This document shows positions 48,401-59,745 of a stretch of 64,000 nucleotides of DNA, one piece after another. Below the pieces are notes generated by a model, which worked only from the letters and a program-made list of their open reading frames with translations, ran no database searches and was not told the DNA's origin. Origin of the DNA: Metallyticus violacea. Its lineage: Eukaryota; Arthropoda; Insecta; Mantodea; Metallyticidae. Position numbers and translations under genes: made by a program. The number at the start of each line of letters is the position of its first letter. Positions within the stretch are counted from its first letter, which is position 1. Location of the stretch: NCBI GenBank assembly GCA_030762175.1, contig CM060842.1:49862001-49926000 (forward strand), written 5' to 3'.

Positions 48401-48889
48401 GCACGCTGATGGCAGCAGAAGCACAAGTTAGCAAGGTTAGGTGTAGGAGTGCTGCACAATGCTAGTCTTTATTCTCCTTTACATACAATAACACCTGCAT
48501 GCGCTATTTGTACTGTCACACTCTACAAATATCTGCTTACGCTATCTTTTATGGGCTGTTGTGTTATGATAGAAATGGTGCACGAGATAAAAAGAGCATC
48601 TGAACACGGGTCTTTCAGCCATAAAACGGGTGATATCTCAATAATAAAAAGAAAAGTTGGACGTTCCAGAAAAGGGCGTAGTGAGTTGGCATGTTTTATG
48701 GCATAGCCATGAAGTAGATGTGAACATTTGGCTTGTGGCTCCAGGTTCAGTGCAGCCAGTGCTGAAAGATTGAAACGAGTGAGAGCTAAGGCTTTGTTAA
48801 CGATTATGCAATAAATAACATTTTACAGTCTCTACACCGTCAAGTTATATTAATTGTTAACATCAATGGAACATTTTCTAATATTTTAT
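45462..48889. other. spacer with one SINE fragment
   Basis: Apart from the family A fragment at 46082-46182 I recognise nothing. Frames such as 45186-45518, 47350-47562, 48238-48465 and 48449-48706 lack known domains. Confidence 0.5.
46082..46182 (-). mobile_element. SINE family A, short 3' fragment
   Basis: This copy retains only the 3' domain ('taataatgtttaacgcc', 'actgagcatcgcaggcgg') and the adjacent 'acatgatatgaaatgataaa' region, then ends. A poly-T run lies just upstream on the plus strand. Confidence 0.75.
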
Positions 48890-49200
48890 AAATCGGGGTT
48901 TTGAGATTTGTTCAATCCTTTATCTACCTGAGCATGAAAGAAAGGACTTACAAAAATTAATTTTGGTTAATAATATAGTTCCCTGACTTTATCCACTTTT
49001 CCTGCAATCTCTTTAAGCCCTTAGAAAAACCATTCTTCCGGTTGGTTTCAAAACCAAAAGTCACGTTGACGCCTTCATCAGTTGAAATCCGCTGTTCGTG
49101 TTCAAAAGATGAAAGAAGAAATAACAAGAAGGGCCAAGTCAGAACTATAGGGGTGTATTAGTTGCTGCATTTTCGTGTAGGAGCAGTATTGTAGAACCCA
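48890..49200 (-). mobile_element. Mariner transposase C-terminal relic
   Basis: The minus strand encodes STDEGVNVTF, then FSKGLKRLQEKWIKSGNYI (about 48975-49095), matching the D.EV...V..W.......FF..G...L..RW..C....G.Y mariner C-terminus. No other part of the transposase is clear. It lies next to the LTR-like repeat beginning at 49310. Confidence 0.55.
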
Positions 49201-49309
49201 CAGATATCTGTATATCTATTTGTCGAATTACACATTTCTTGTGTTATTCAGGAAATTATTTGATTTTCTACCTAATTAAACCCTCAGTTTTAGTTCGCTC
49301 CGGCTAAGT

Positions 49310-50295
49310 GTCCCAGGTTGGGCACCAATTTTGAAGTCGTTTGGTAAATTGACGAATGATCGCTTCGGTGTTGTTCCCTACGCTTCAATGACAACAATTT
49401 CTCAGGGTGAATTCTGCTACTTTGTTGATTCGTATTCAAAAGCACTGGGAGATGAGTTCAATAGCGTAAATAAGCCCGCGATGCCACATAATATATGTAT
49501 TGGTACTTTATTATGTACAAAATATTTCGCGTCCTCTGGTATTTTGCATACGATAGATTTAGCTACGCCGAATACAAACTTAGCTGCTGCGAGTGGAACT
49601 TAGAAATGAAACTGTGTACTGCGTGTATCGCGGTGTATAAATTACAACTGAGTGCCTGCGTCGGAATCATAATAATAAATAGTGCCTCTCGCCGCGTGTG
49701 GAACTTACAGATGAGTGCCGCGGCGTGTGAAACTGAAAACTGCAACCGATGTATCGGAACTGCGTAACTGACAGCTGCTTCTCAGCTGATACTGACTTAA
49801 AAACTGTTTAATTGATGTATCGGAACTGAGTGCCCGCCTCCGAAGTAGAAGTTATCTGCGTTTGAACTTATTGTGTGAACTGCGGCCTCAGCAACTCGAA
49901 CTTATACTGTGTGCCCCAGCAGAGCAAACGCTTTCTTATATATTAAATTCAAATCAAGTAAGCGTTGACTTAAACACGCCAAAGGGGATCACACAAGCAG
50001 GCGCAGGTTTCGCGTCTATCTTTAAAAGTTGAAATATCCATTTACCATTGGCTGGTTTGAGTTCACCTGCCACACGTGCCATTCACTATTTTTTTTTTAA
50101 AGTGTAAAAAATTGTGTTAACATTGCCTAGTTTAAAGGCTAACAATTCAATGACCTGTCGTGTTCAAAGCCCTGATGGATTTTAAAGTCCTTGAGTTTAT
50201 TAACCCTGCAACGGCAGTTCTTTTAAACATGACCCTCGGGTTTCTTCTCCCTATGAATGGACTTTTAGGCCCTCTTGGCTTCCAAGCTACCGTAA
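49310..50295 (-). mobile_element. LTR-like repeat, copy 2
   Basis: This aligns in the same orientation with 4020-4835. On the minus strand its inner edge is followed by TTGGTGCCCAACCTGGGAC (about 49308-49331 on the plus strand), a primer-binding-like site. The middle (about 49590-49915) contains many 'aactg'/'gaactg' words, some in a repeated 'gatgtatcggaactg' context. No internal coding region follows on the expected (left) side; instead there is a mariner relic. The plus frames at 49331-49767 fall inside this repeat and are not genes. Confidence 0.55.
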
Positions 50296-51020
50296 TGGAA
50301 AACATGACGTACAGTTCCCATGTTGCCGTATTATACATGACATCTATACTACTAATTACAATACGTAAAATATTATGATATTTAGGTTTCCAACATATGT
50401 TCCTTCCACTGGTCGCCCAGAGTGAGATCATCTTCAATGCCCTCTCTACTTAAACTGCTTCCTCCAGAATTTGACTATGTATTATAATGGTGCAGAATCA
50501 CCATAAATATATACATATATGCATCTCGTTTGCACTTTCTCTTCTTTTGTGAGAAAGTATAACAGAAAATGCAGCTTCTTACTACGTTCGCACGGATTCT
50601 ACAGAAGTACTGCCTCTTTCAGTATTACATTAGATTAGATACCGGGGGGAGGGGTTTGATGGAGTTTTAAACATTTTTACCCAAATCCGTTCCTTTGACA
50701 AGTTCCAGTGTTTTGGTTCCAATGTTAGCATCTTTTCTCTTTCAGTGTTACAATTGCATTGAGCTGAGATGGCGCATGCGTAACCTTGAAACGTGCCACA
50801 ATATGTAATATTTGTTTCAACAACAGCTGTCTTTCATACTCAGGTAGATAGTTACTGAACATCCCACGTACATGAATCCTATTATCAGTGCACTACATTT
50901 GTTAATGTGTTTAAGATTTTAATTTTATGTTCCATTTTCCCTTATTTTTTATAAATGTGACTGTATATGAAAAAACATAAATTAGCTCATTAACCCTTAA
51001 AATATTTGTCAAAGAGTATA
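50296..51020. other. AT-rich spacer
   Basis: Nothing was recognised. Confidence 0.5.
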
Positions 51021-51784
51021 CAGAGGGTAACAAAAAGGTATGTCAAATCTTTGGGGAAACATTCCTCAAATATGCAGGGAAAAAAAAACATAATGCTAAT
51101 ATGGCTCAGGAATTACTTTATTTCCTTGTTAAGAGTCCTGTTTCAAAACCTGTACCGCACACCAGAAGTCTCAGAAAGAGAACTGTGGGCACAGAAAAAT
51201 CACATGAAATGTTCAAAATGTCCTCCCTTAGCATGGATACATCCATCAACCCGCCATCGCATAGATTTCCTGATTCTGATATGTCTCTCGTATTGTATGG
51301 CAGCTTTGCACAAAAACTCTCTACACCGTCGGCTAATCCATACATCATATGAGCATCTGCCAACATCGCATTTAAATACCTCGTTTTACTGTACCTGAAA
51401 CGACACACAGGATTTTGGTGTTTGGTGCTATTCCAAGTAATGCAGCGAATAGCATACAAGCGAACTACCTGGTAAAGAACGACGAGGACAACAACAACAA
51501 TAACGGTGAACCTGGGAACTAAGAGTAGTTACAACACCCATTTAACCAAAGGTCAAAGCGAATGTTTTTCTGCTGTACGTATTAAGCAACTGTTCTGTTG
51601 TGGGGTTATTACCATAGGACAGCTATGCTGGCTTTTAGCTTGTATATCACACCGTGTAAGTGGAACTGTAGGCAAACTAGGAAATAAAGCATTTCCGTAA
51701 CAATGTTCATATAACATATTTGCACCCTTTATATGCAAGTAATATTTCCTCAAAACTTTGATATACTTTTTTTTTTACATCCTG
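51021..51784 (-). mobile_element. Non-autonomous TIR element, 764 bp
   Basis: The outer ~45 bp at each end are imperfect inverted repeats: left 'cagagggtaacaaaaaggta' and 'tgtcaaatctttggggaaac'; right (reverse-complemented) 'caggatgtaaaaaaaaaag' and 'tatatcaaagttttgagga'. TATA lies on both sides, consistent with a TA duplication. A 113-codon minus frame (51118-51459) contains ADAHMMYGLADG, reminiscent of a mariner-like transposase N-terminal motif, but there is no catalytic region. It is probably a deleted derivative of a mariner-like transposon. Confidence 0.65.
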
Positions 51785-52058
51785 TATATCCATAAACATT
51801 TTCTAGCAATACGAGAGATACATAATTTTTTAAAAAAGATTTAGTGAAATTTAATAAGTTACTACATTTCATAGCCGTGCCATTTTTAATTGCGTTCTCT
51901 AGCCTCTGATTGTTCTCGAAAATATTCTTTAGACTACCTGCTTAGCCAAAAATGTACAGTCTTTTGGAATACCATGAACACTATTTGTGTTACACCATTT
52001 CTAATCCTCTTGTACATTCTTCATGACCGCCAACTACCAGATCTTCAAGATGATTTAT

Positions 52059-52200
52059 TAATAGTTTTTAACACCGGTTTTACTGCTGAGAAATCACAGG
52101 CAGTTGACAATGATGATATATGAGATAAAATGAGAAATTGTAAAAAGACGTTTTATTAAAGGAAGGAAGCGTTACAGGCCTATGTTCAAAGTATCTCCCA
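52059..52200 (-). mobile_element. SINE family A, 5'-truncated
   Basis: The copy shows the 3' domain ('ttaatagtttttaacaccgg', 'tactgctgagaaatcacagg'), 'atatgagataaaatgag', and 'aaaggaaggaagcgttacagg' with 'cctatgttcaaagtatctcc'. It stops before the tRNA-like head. Confidence 0.75.
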
Positions 52201-52249
52201 AAACTAATTCTCAGAATTCCATTTGGTAGGAGGGTGATCGTAAAAAATT

Positions 52250-52960
52250 TGGCAGACATTGTAGCAGTTCAATGCCTTTAAAAATACTAAGGATTCTATT
52301 TGCAAAATGTTCCATTAGGACAATTTCCATTTTATATTAAAAATTTAGTTAATTGTTAGTTAATTTCCCTATAGATATTTCTTCAATTTAGTCAAAAGGT
52401 AATCGCTGTTTATGTGATCTAGGCTGTTGGGAGCGTGTTCTTTCTTCTGGTAGCCACAGTCCTTCATTGCAGCCTTCACAACAGCCGTATGGACAGGAGT
52501 TTTGTCATGAAGAATGCAAATACTTAGTACTCATTTCTTGTCCTTTGATGTTACGATGTTCAACATCTGTGACAATTTCACTGCTTCTTTGGGAAAGTTT
52601 AAAAGCTTGCAAGAATATCGCGCAACGCCCTTGTTGAACTGCAGAAAGAAATCGGGACACCCACTTTGCACTGATCTTCGTCATTTGAAATTTCTCATGA
52701 ATGTTTGTTGTTGGCCGACCATCAGGAAGATAATACTCTCTTCTATTTCTTCGCGATTGAATATGAAATAGAAGTTTTTCTTTAAACATCGTCCAATCAA
52801 TATTAGATAGCACGAAATTTCGTCTTTCGTGGACATTTTATCACTGCATGCTACTGAACTTGTCGTTGAAGCGAGTGCTTCCTGCAGAGAGTTGAAACTG
52901 GTGAACTAAATCTTAAAAAGTGATGCCACAGATCACCGAAGACATTTTAAATGTGACACA
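52250..52960 (-). mobile_element. Mariner relic
   Basis: Minus-strand blocks: a REYYLPDGRPTTNIHEKF region, then KISAKWVSRFLSAVQQGR (the KL.ARWVPR.LT.EQK block), IVTDVEH (possibly the first-Asp block), LHDKTPVHTAVV (second Asp, codon at 52504-52506) and INSDYLLTKLKKYL (third Asp, codon at 52402-52404). The last two Asp codons are in one frame, 34 codons apart. The 102-codon frame at 52505-52813 covers the first part. Ends were not resolved. Confidence 0.7.
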
Positions 52961-54499
52961 AATTTTGTGTACAAAATGTACTCTAGATTACAGCATTTTA
53001 TACTTTCACCCTGTTATTTCATCTAGCATTTTATGGTTATTGTCTATCTTGAGATGTTAAATTTTTACTTGGATTGAAAATACACACTCCTCGGTCAATA
53101 TTTTTGCACGAATTTGCAGCCATCTTCTTGGAAAAATATTAAAAAGACTGCAGGTATTAACTTATACTCTTTTACAAATTGAAAAAGAATGTTCTTCAGT
53201 TTTCTTGATCAGTTTCTTCATTTAAGCAATAACATTAAATGAAGAAAGGTATACAAACGACAATGATATCAAACTGAAGGTGTATATTATAAAGTAAAGA
53301 AAGATGGAAGACTGCTATCCCATTGCTATTTGCATCAAGAGCTGGTATAAAGTGACCGAAGGGAGGGTGTCGAACATTCAACAATATTCTTTATACCACG
53401 GCCATGGAAAGACAGAAATAAGGAAAATCTTGAGGTGACTGCCCAAATAGTTAAACAAGAAGTTCTGGTGAGGATCAGCACAAAAAAGAAAGGAATGAAT
53501 AACAGACACACAATTTACTGTGCTCGCTTAGCCTCCTCGGGAACTTTGGTCATCATTCTATGGATGGGAAGAACACTTTCTTCTTACGCCTCAGGCGTGA
53601 CGTCACAGCTATCTCACGGCAATTGGGCGGTAACAGGCCGTGGGAACAAACTCTTGACGTCGGCGCTGCTGGACTGCTGCAGGTGGACAAATCGATATAA
53701 TCGTGTACAGGGTGTCCCTGAAGCCAGAACTGAAGAGATTGACCAAGAACTCCGAGAAACACTAGCTAGCTAAGTTATCTGTCGCTTGTCAGAAGTTCAG
53801 ACAACTTTTTCATTTTGTTTTTGTTTGTTTGTTTTGACAGTACAACTATGTTATTAAAGTTAATGATGTTTGTGTGCATATTTATGGTTTCTGTTTGCTG
53901 TCGAAAGAGTTATTGGTTTCAAAATATGCAGTTAGCCTTGTTTATACGATGTGAGATCATTACTTCTAGCTTTTTCAACCCAACCTTAGATCCCTCTTGA
54001 CATATTTTATAACACCTTCATTAACTGTTACCTTTTTATTTTTCCTATTTTCTTTGTAAACATAACAATTCATGTCTCTGCCGTCCATATATTTTGTTTC
54101 TACGGATATCCATTTCAATAATGTGGCCCATCTTCTTTCTTCCATTAAATTTAAATTATATAATCTATTTTTTTAGTGTGTATCGCCTATTTTTATTTCT
54201 TTCCATGCAATTGTTGCTCTTTTTAATTAACTTTTATTACATATTTAACTTTTTTGTTAACAATCCATAATGATACCTTTTATTTGGGGTGTCCATATAA
54301 AGTCACACTTTGGTTTAAGGATAAGGCATGCAAGTACGGCGCCACAAACCCCATCTACGAGCTGCCTAAGCAGACAAACCATACCCATATCCCTTCAGAT
54401 ACCAAACGAGGGATGGGGTACACTTCTTTGGAAGACTTCAGGACTTGTACGGCGAAGAAAACAGAGCTCTCAAGATCACGGAGGAAGGAAAGTCAGTAT
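52961..54499. other. spacer; possible transposon end near 53710
   Basis: No gene was recognised. A 112-codon frame at 53435-53773 and a 69-codon frame on the opposite strand overlap a GC-richer patch (53580-53690) without known domains. The words 'gtgtacagggtgtccctgaag' (about 53703) and 'ggggtgtccatataaagtcac' (about 54285) resemble mariner-type element ends (compare 33601), but no partner repeat was found for either. Confidence 0.4.
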
Positions 54500-54769
54500 T
54501 AAACGGAGTAGATGAGTAGTATCTATTAAAGCTGACAGATATCGCCTTCGTCGGAAGAGCAGCCAGTTGCTAAGATGAAACGAACATAAAGAAATGAGAA
54601 AAAAACAGTAGAGTGTTGATGGAATAAAATCGGAAAACGCAAGTTTGTCGAGAAAAACCCCAAAATTCCCATTTTGTACTCCAAAAATGCCACTCTCTGT
54701 ACCAACATTTGAAATCGAGTTAGCAACGTGGAATTTAATGCTCTAACCAGCGAGCCATCGGCACGACTG
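54500..54769 (-). mobile_element. tRNA-derived SINE, family C
   Basis: On the minus strand the element starts 'cgtgccgatggctcgctgg' and 'ttagagcattaaattccacg', a tRNA-like A-box region. A degenerate B box follows ('actcgatttcaaatg'), then a T-rich body and 'ctggctgctcttccgacgaag'. It is a third SINE type, unrelated in sequence to families A and B. The 3' end is estimated. Confidence 0.55.
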
Positions 54770-55040
54770 CTTTATGTTTGGTTATTCTCTTCTATTTCTT
54801 TCTTCATTCAGCTTTTCGTATCATAAAACTGAAATTAATGCTTAATGCCATCTCTACTCTCAACCTTTAGATACTTAACTCTTAGAACTGATATCATTTT
54901 CTAATAATTTTCCAAAACAACCATTTTAGTTTCATCTTCTCTCTTAACAGGATTTATATATCAATACATGTTTGTTTTTCATTAGTTACAATTAAAATTT
55001 GTCACATGTTAAGAACAAAGATACTAGATTGATTTAAGTC

Positions 55041-55333
55041 GGTCCTGGTGGTGTAGTTGTATGGTTATGCTTGCCTTCTAAACCCAAGATCGCGGGTTCA
55101 AACCCGGCCAGGATCGTTGGATTTTTTCGGGCGTAAAAATCTTAAGTATGGCTTCCTTCGGAAGGGAAGTAAAGCCGTGGGTCCCGTGTCGTAGATTTGC
55201 AGCATGAAAAAGAATCTCAAGCCTGAAAGAAGAGGCCTCTGAGCAATTTGTCGGCCGTTTCACGCCCTGAATAGAATGTCCCGCTAATGACCTGAGATGT
55301 TAAAGACCGTCCGTAAATAAACAAAACAAAAAA
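55041..55333 (+). mobile_element. tRNA-derived SINE, family B
   Basis: The head 'ggtcctggtggtgtagttg' with B box 'cgggttcaaacccggccagg' is followed by the full family body ('ttttttcgggcgtaaaaat', 'ccttcggaagggaagtaaagc', 'tcggccgtttcacgccctga', 'gatgttaaagaccgtccgt') and an 'aaataaacaaaacaaaaaaa' tail. Similar flanks 'ttaagtcggt' and 'tcaaggtcggt' hint at a target-site duplication, but it overlaps the head and is not certain. Confidence 0.9.
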
Positions 55334-58068
55334 AATCAAGGTCGGTTTAAAATATGTTTTATTTTACAATTTTTATATTTTTGGGCATGAGGAAATATCA
55401 TATATCTTTATATATTTCAGAATTTTATTTTAAAATTTTTCCATATCTTATGTTTGTAAAATAATTATTGTCTACTAACAATTACAAATATATTTTATTA
55501 GCATCATTATCTTGAAACTGAATTTCTATGAAATGTGGAAAGCAGATTGTGCTATTTTCTTTCTTTGTTGCTGGCTTTGTCACTGACATCCTCCCCCCAA
55601 AAATAGTTTGGTCAACTCTCTGTGGTAATAAGATGTGGAAATAGCTACATATTACATTTAACATTAATATAGAGAGAGTTATAGCTGTTCAGAGCTCAAT
55701 AATGTTATATCACCTTGCCGTTGTTTAAATAATTACTCATTTGGAGTTCGGCAATTAAAATACCACCAGATGGCTAAATTATGATCTTACATAAGCGATT
55801 TTCCGAATGAAGGACTGTCAACAAATGGTAATGTATTTTATTGTAATGGCTATCAGAAAATAGTGTTCAGTTCTCACCGATTTTCATATTTCGTATGCAA
55901 CAACGTATTTCGATAAAAAAAAAAGAAACAAAGGTAACAAAAATAAAAAAAAGTAATGAGAACCAAATGTTTTATCTCAAATATGCAACTGGAAAAGAAG
56001 AATATATTTACCTATGTCGTACTGTCATCGGTGAAGATATATCGCTCTAAAAGTTAAACAAACCATTAAATACGTTTAATTGTTCATTTTAATAGCATAC
56101 AAGTTTTATAAGTACAAATATTATTTGCATTAATTTTATAACATTTAAATGAATGTTTGACTGAATATTTTGCTTATTCTAGTGCACATTTAATTATTTT
56201 TATTAGAAATAAATCCTACTCTGCTTATCAGACATTCAGATTTCTCTAATATAATATGAATTCGTTTTATTACTTCGTTTTTTTTTTAATTTTAGTCAAA
56301 AAACATATACTTAGTTATGGAATGGCACTAAGGGATTATAAAATGAATAAAATGAAGCAAAACTTAATAAAAATTCATCTAAATTTTCGTCAATGATATG
56401 AGTAACATAATAAGAATTAAATAAAAAGGTATATTTCAAGTATATATTTTTTCTGTAACTTGTCGTTTCAAATAAATAATATGAGTATTAATGCTAGTTT
56501 TATGTATTTATGTTCTAATGTTTCAGACGTATTATTACTTAATAAGTTTAGTTATTTAAAATGATCGATATAATACTATTATAGTTCTTCAGTAGTTCTT
56601 CTTCTTCAATTACTGCATAGTTCTGAAGTCAAAAGTTGTGAAACTTTGTGAAACCTAAAAATTGACTTTTAATCAATGTGGGCCTTTATTATTTATAAAG
56701 AAATATAATTATATTGCAACATCTTCTGTCCGCTTTTATGAAGCAAATTACTTATTTTGTACTGCACATAAAATTGCTCTCAAGTCGTTTTAGCTATTGA
56801 CATCGATGGTGATAATGAACAACAAACTCTTTTCCCACAAGATGGATCCAAAAATTAAAAACTTAAATCTACTTAGTGGCCATTCTCCTAGCGAAAAAAC
56901 AAGCAAACAAACGTCTCAACTAAACATTTGACATAAGCAGAATTCGAACGTGCATTATTCAGATACTCAGGTATTTAAACTGCATTAATCATCGTGTGAA
57001 AGTTATCACCCCTCTCTCTTACAAGTGAAAGACAAGGTGGGTGTGAATCAAAAGTATCTGGGTCCGAATCTTAGAGACGTCGTACAACAAAACAACAATA
57101 ATTATCTGCAGTACTATATCGCTCTAAGGTAAAGAAGTGTAGGGTATTTAAAGTAAGGGTCTTTTAACCGCTCATATTTTCTTCGTTTTCAAAAACTCTA
57201 GCACTGGCTTATTACTACATAGATGGAAATTCTTTTGCATCACTACCCATCGCTAATATCTTTATAAACCAGTTTGTTCTTGTACAGCCTCTCTTCAATT
57301 CTTTACACAACATTTCTTGAGTTCGTGATCTTGAATATCTGCTACTTTGGATTCCTTCAACTGATCAATTGTCAAAAGTTTGCTCAGGAACATTCTTTTC
57401 TTCAGATGGCCCCACAACAAAGTCTGGCGATCTTGCGCACTTCTGAAAAGGACTCAATTTGCATGGGCCGGTTCAAACTTCTAAAAGTTGCTGAAAAACT
57501 GTTTCCACATTCGTAATAACACAAATAAACTCAGACGAGTTAACATTTATTTCTATACGTAGAAAGTAATAAAATATACTTTTAATTACGCGGTAGGTGT
57601 GTAATTACAACCAGAGATAAACGAATTCGTTGTCATAGTGGTGCAAAAAATTAATTTGTGTGTAATGAGTCAGAGTGCGAATGTTTGCGGATTTTTATGA
57701 AAATTTTTACGCCTTAAAATTCAAATTCTCAATATGGTTTAAGTTTTAGCAAGTTACCCTTTAAGTAGCAGTTATTTTAGAATAATGAAATTATCTCTTT
57801 CGCCTTCTCTTTTTGGTGTAAAGAAGATTTAAAACCTTCTAGTGCGCATGAGATTGCTTTTTATGACAATCATTCTTGAACTTGCAACAATTCCTGTTCA
57901 ATTACCCAAAGTAATTGAGCCAGAAGAAAATATAGTCTTAATAAATTGCTTGTAACTCATTTAAGCGGAACCATGAGAAAAACTGGACCAAGCAGTATGT
58001 TTTGCTTTTCTCATCACCATCAATCAGTGGTTAAAGTGGTCTCAGCAGAGGTGCCGACCAGCATTGGG
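55334..58068. other. AT-rich spacer
   Basis: About 2.7 kb of AT-rich sequence holds no recognised gene. The 80-codon frame at 57274-57516 has no known domain. Confidence 0.5.
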
Positions 58069-58079
58069 ACATCGTGTCC

Positions 58080-58367
58080 GTCGGCCTTATGGTGTAGTGG
58101 TTACTATACTTGCCTCCCAAACCCAAGATCGGGGGTTCGAACCCGGCCAGGACCGATGGATTTTTTCGGGCGTAAAAATCCTAAGTATGGCTTTCTTCGG
58201 AAGGGAAGTAAAGCCTTGGGTCCGTGTCGTACATTTACGGCACGAAAAAGAACCTCAAGCCTGAAAGAGAGGCCTCTGAGCAAAATTTGTCGGCCGTTTC
58301 ACGTCCTGAGTTGAATGGGACGCTGATGACCTGCGAAGTTAAAGAGCGTCCGTAAATAAATCAATCA
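58080..58367 (+). mobile_element. tRNA-derived SINE, family B, with 11-bp TSD
   Basis: The head 'gtcggccttatggtgtagtgg' differs from the family at its first bases, so the acceptor-like stem no longer pairs with 'ccaggac'. The B box 'gggggttcgaacccgg' and the body are intact. It ends 'aaagagcgtccgtaaataaat' plus 'caatca'. A perfect 11-bp duplication 'acatcgtgtcc' (58069-58079 and 58368-58378) fixes both ends. Confidence 0.93.
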
Positions 58368-58378
58368 ACATCGTGTCC

Positions 58379-58652
58379 ATTTGAAAGAAAAGATTTTCGT
58401 TAATCTTTCATCATTTGAAAAGCGATTTCTCGCTTGTAAAATGGGGAAAGTTGCTTCAGTTAGGTTTAACGATCATTCGGTTAGTGGCATCTGCAAACTC
58501 TCCTTGGTCCAGAGAAATATGGAATCTGCATTTGTCAATCCTTGGCTCGCAATTTATAACCTTAAACATGCACTTTGTGGAATGGTTAAAAGTTTATCTT
58601 GAAAGGCAGTACTGCGGTATACTTTTCTATACTTTAATTGAGGAATTTGCAA

Positions 58653-58725
<73 letters not shown>

Positions 58726-58899
58726 AGGCTATCTGGAATCAATGTACATAATTTTTGCACATGCTAACAATCCGATAATATCTTTGAAAGAGATCAGTTT
58801 CAGAGATTTTTCTGAAACTTCTTTAATCACATGACGATAACCGAATGCTAAGATCAGTACTTTGATGCGGAATATTACTTACAATCAAATTTCGCAATC
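58379..58899. other. spacer with AG microsatellite
   Basis: The AG repeat is listed separately; the 139-codon plus frame and the opposite Leu/Ser frame across it are artefacts of that repeat. Confidence 0.5.
58652..58721. repeat. (AG)n microsatellite
   Basis: About 34 AG units with one CG interruption near 58671. Confidence 0.95.
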
Positions 58900-59745
58900 C
58901 TTAGAGAGATCAGGCACTAATTAGGGCGGTGTGCCACCAGGAGTAGTTAAGAACGGGGGAAATGGACTTGAATATCAAAATTAAGAAGGGATCTGAAAAC
59001 TATAGTAATGGGTAACATTTGGATTGAGGGAGCGGAAGCAAGAGGTGTTCCTGGAGGAAAATTAAGGAACTCCTGAGGGACATGAATAGAGAGCTGACTT
59101 CTTAGTAATATGCAGAAAAATTTACGCTGGAGATACAGTCGGAACTGAAAATCTGTTGAGGGATGGAGCGTTACATCCAAACAGGGCCAAACGCTGCAAT
59201 CAGGGGCTCGCTTGGTTTAGGTTAGGTCTTTGGTGGATGAATAAAGTAACAGACAGAGAGGGTACAAGAATCTGCCCTATATGTGCAGAGAAAGAATCTT
59301 GGGAGCATATTCTGGCGTACTGCAAGGACACATATGAATGCAGGAAGAGATATCTACGGCCCCGTTTGTTAACAGGGGAAATTTGAATTCCTAAGCATAT
59401 CTCTAATAAGGAGTCAAAATTCCATCATTATGAAATAAAAGGTATAAGAACACTTGAAGCGTTTTGTGGAACTAAATGAGAAAATATGTGTTTTGAGTAA
59501 TTTATTCAACTAAATAGTATAAAAGAAATTCAAAATAGTAAATCCGATGATAAAGTTGGACAATGGTATTGCTGGACTTTGCTGGCAGACTGGAAGGAGG
59601 AGGAGGAGGAGGAGGAGGAGAAGAAGGAGGAGGAGGAGGGAGTAGATGCATTTTTAAACTAAGTAAGATCTCAGATTGGTAAAGGAAACAACCGGAAAGG
59701 GGATAGGGGAATATTAGACACACTATTTTGGTGATATTTGTACAT
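58900..59745 (+). mobile_element. LINE 3' end, copy 2
   Basis: 59105-59340 matches the LINE at 8031-8290, including the zinc-finger-like end (FRLGLWWMNKVTDREGTRIC, PICAEKESWEHILAYC). Just after it, about 235 bp that copy 1 lacks replaces a short segment (about 59340-59570), and homology then resumes with 'attgctggactttgctggcag' to about 59710. The upstream part (58900-59105) shows coding-like words such as RGVPGGKLR and may be the same ORF. The SINE at 59746 interrupts the 3' UTR. Confidence 0.65.
59595..59641 (+). repeat. (GGA)n microsatellite inside LINE
   Basis: At the matching position copy 1 (about 8318-8336) reads only 'ggaaggaggaagaggg'. Here it has grown to about 15 GGA/GAA units. 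The length difference lies inside the homologous LINE segment. Confidence 0.85.

Noticed and set aside
4020..50295. A single 46-kb LTR element bounded by the two LTR-like repeats
   Set aside because: Both repeats carry primer-binding-like motifs on the same side, and the DNA between them is unrelated transposons and spacers with no gag-pol.
53435..53773. A 112-codon frame in a GC-richer patch, considered as an exon
   Set aside because: No domain, splice logic or repeat match could be shown; its 3' part resembles a transposon end.
58415..58834. A 139-codon frame with Arg/Glu repeats
   Set aside because: The central part is the AG microsatellite; the flanks show no homology.
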